Below are positions 22,341 through 22,396 of a stretch of 22,396 nt of DNA, piece after piece. The number at the start of each line of letters is the position of its first letter. The first letter of the stretch is position 1. A model generated the notes under the pieces. That model searched no databases and had not been told where the DNA came from. It saw only the letters and a program-made list of their open reading frames with translations. Source of the stretch: SOIV01 sp964435925 (GTDB lineage Bacteria > Acidobacteriota > Aminicenantia > Aminicenantales > Aminicenantaceae); NCBI GenBank assembly GCA_964435925.1, contig CAYTBG010000040.1, forward strand, positions 1-22,396. Direction: 5' to 3'. The translations under genes were made by a program, and so were the position numbers.

Positions 22341-22396
22341 ACTTCGCTCTCCTCTCCTCCGGAGAGGAACCATGCCCGCTCAGCCTTTCTCACGGT
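22341..22396. repeat. Family B repeat copy running off the window edge
   Basis: In inverted orientation it carries the 23 identical bases (22374-22396 with 12247-12269) and the second block (22342-22357 with 12309-12324). Its middle is shorter (16 bp against 39 bp) and lacks the GCAATCTC-type segment. The element continues beyond base 22396, so its end and inverted repeat are not visible. Confidence 0.65.

Noticed and set aside
22205..22393. 62-codon open frame on the minus strand at the right edge
   Set aside because: Composed of the family B copy and the 27-bp inverted repeat; the translation has no protein-like character.

Overview
This 22.4 kb window is a gene-dense, fairly AT-rich bacterial chromosome segment made up almost entirely of housekeeping and metabolic genes. 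I see no phage, plasmid, CRISPR, rRNA or tRNA signature. The mix points to an uncultivated Acidobacteriota/Aminicenantota-like lineage: a large secreted M14 carboxypeptidase, a split eukaryote-type LKR/SDH saccharopine pair, hrcA-grpE-dnaJ without dnaK, a soluble Ser/Thr kinase and a MEMO protein. That placement is an inference from gene content and recall; nothing in the sequence proves it.

Layout. Bases 55-4465 (minus strand) form the operon cysS - yraN - secreted M14 peptidase. A divergent promoter region (4466-4657) separates it from a plus-strand pair for lysine catabolism, lysine-ketoglutarate reductase (4658-5971) and saccharopine dehydrogenase (5989-7311). A foldback element (7339-7517) lies between these and a MEMO-family gene (7624-8430). 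MEMO converges on a small NTF2-like (DUF4440) lipoprotein gene (8610-9104, minus), with a candidate bidirectional terminator between them. From 9378 the plus strand carries hrcA - grpE - dnaJ, then a second foldback repeat (12224-12390), then rsmE and a Ser/Thr kinase with a C-terminal zinc ribbon. A structured repeat block (14147-14338) precedes ilvE - pilT - alaS and a lytic transglycosylase. The right end is minus strand: a YegS-like lipid kinase overlapping an upstream membrane-protein gene, a DUF2085 membrane protein, and a 230-bp pile-up of three different repeat families reaching the window edge.

How the genes work together. Three functional blocks stand out: protein synthesis and quality control (cysS, alaS, rsmE, hrcA, grpE, dnaJ), amino-acid metabolism (LKR, SDH, ilvE, plus the exported peptidase that could supply amino acids) and the cell envelope (SLT, YegS, membrane proteins, pilT).

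The most unusual content is non-coding. At least four families of small palindromic elements occupy most of the longer intergenic gaps, and copies of the same families recur up to 15 kb apart. No transposase is present, so they look like non-autonomous (MITE or REPIN-like) elements moved in trans. I did not find a convincing new multi-gene system among the coding genes.
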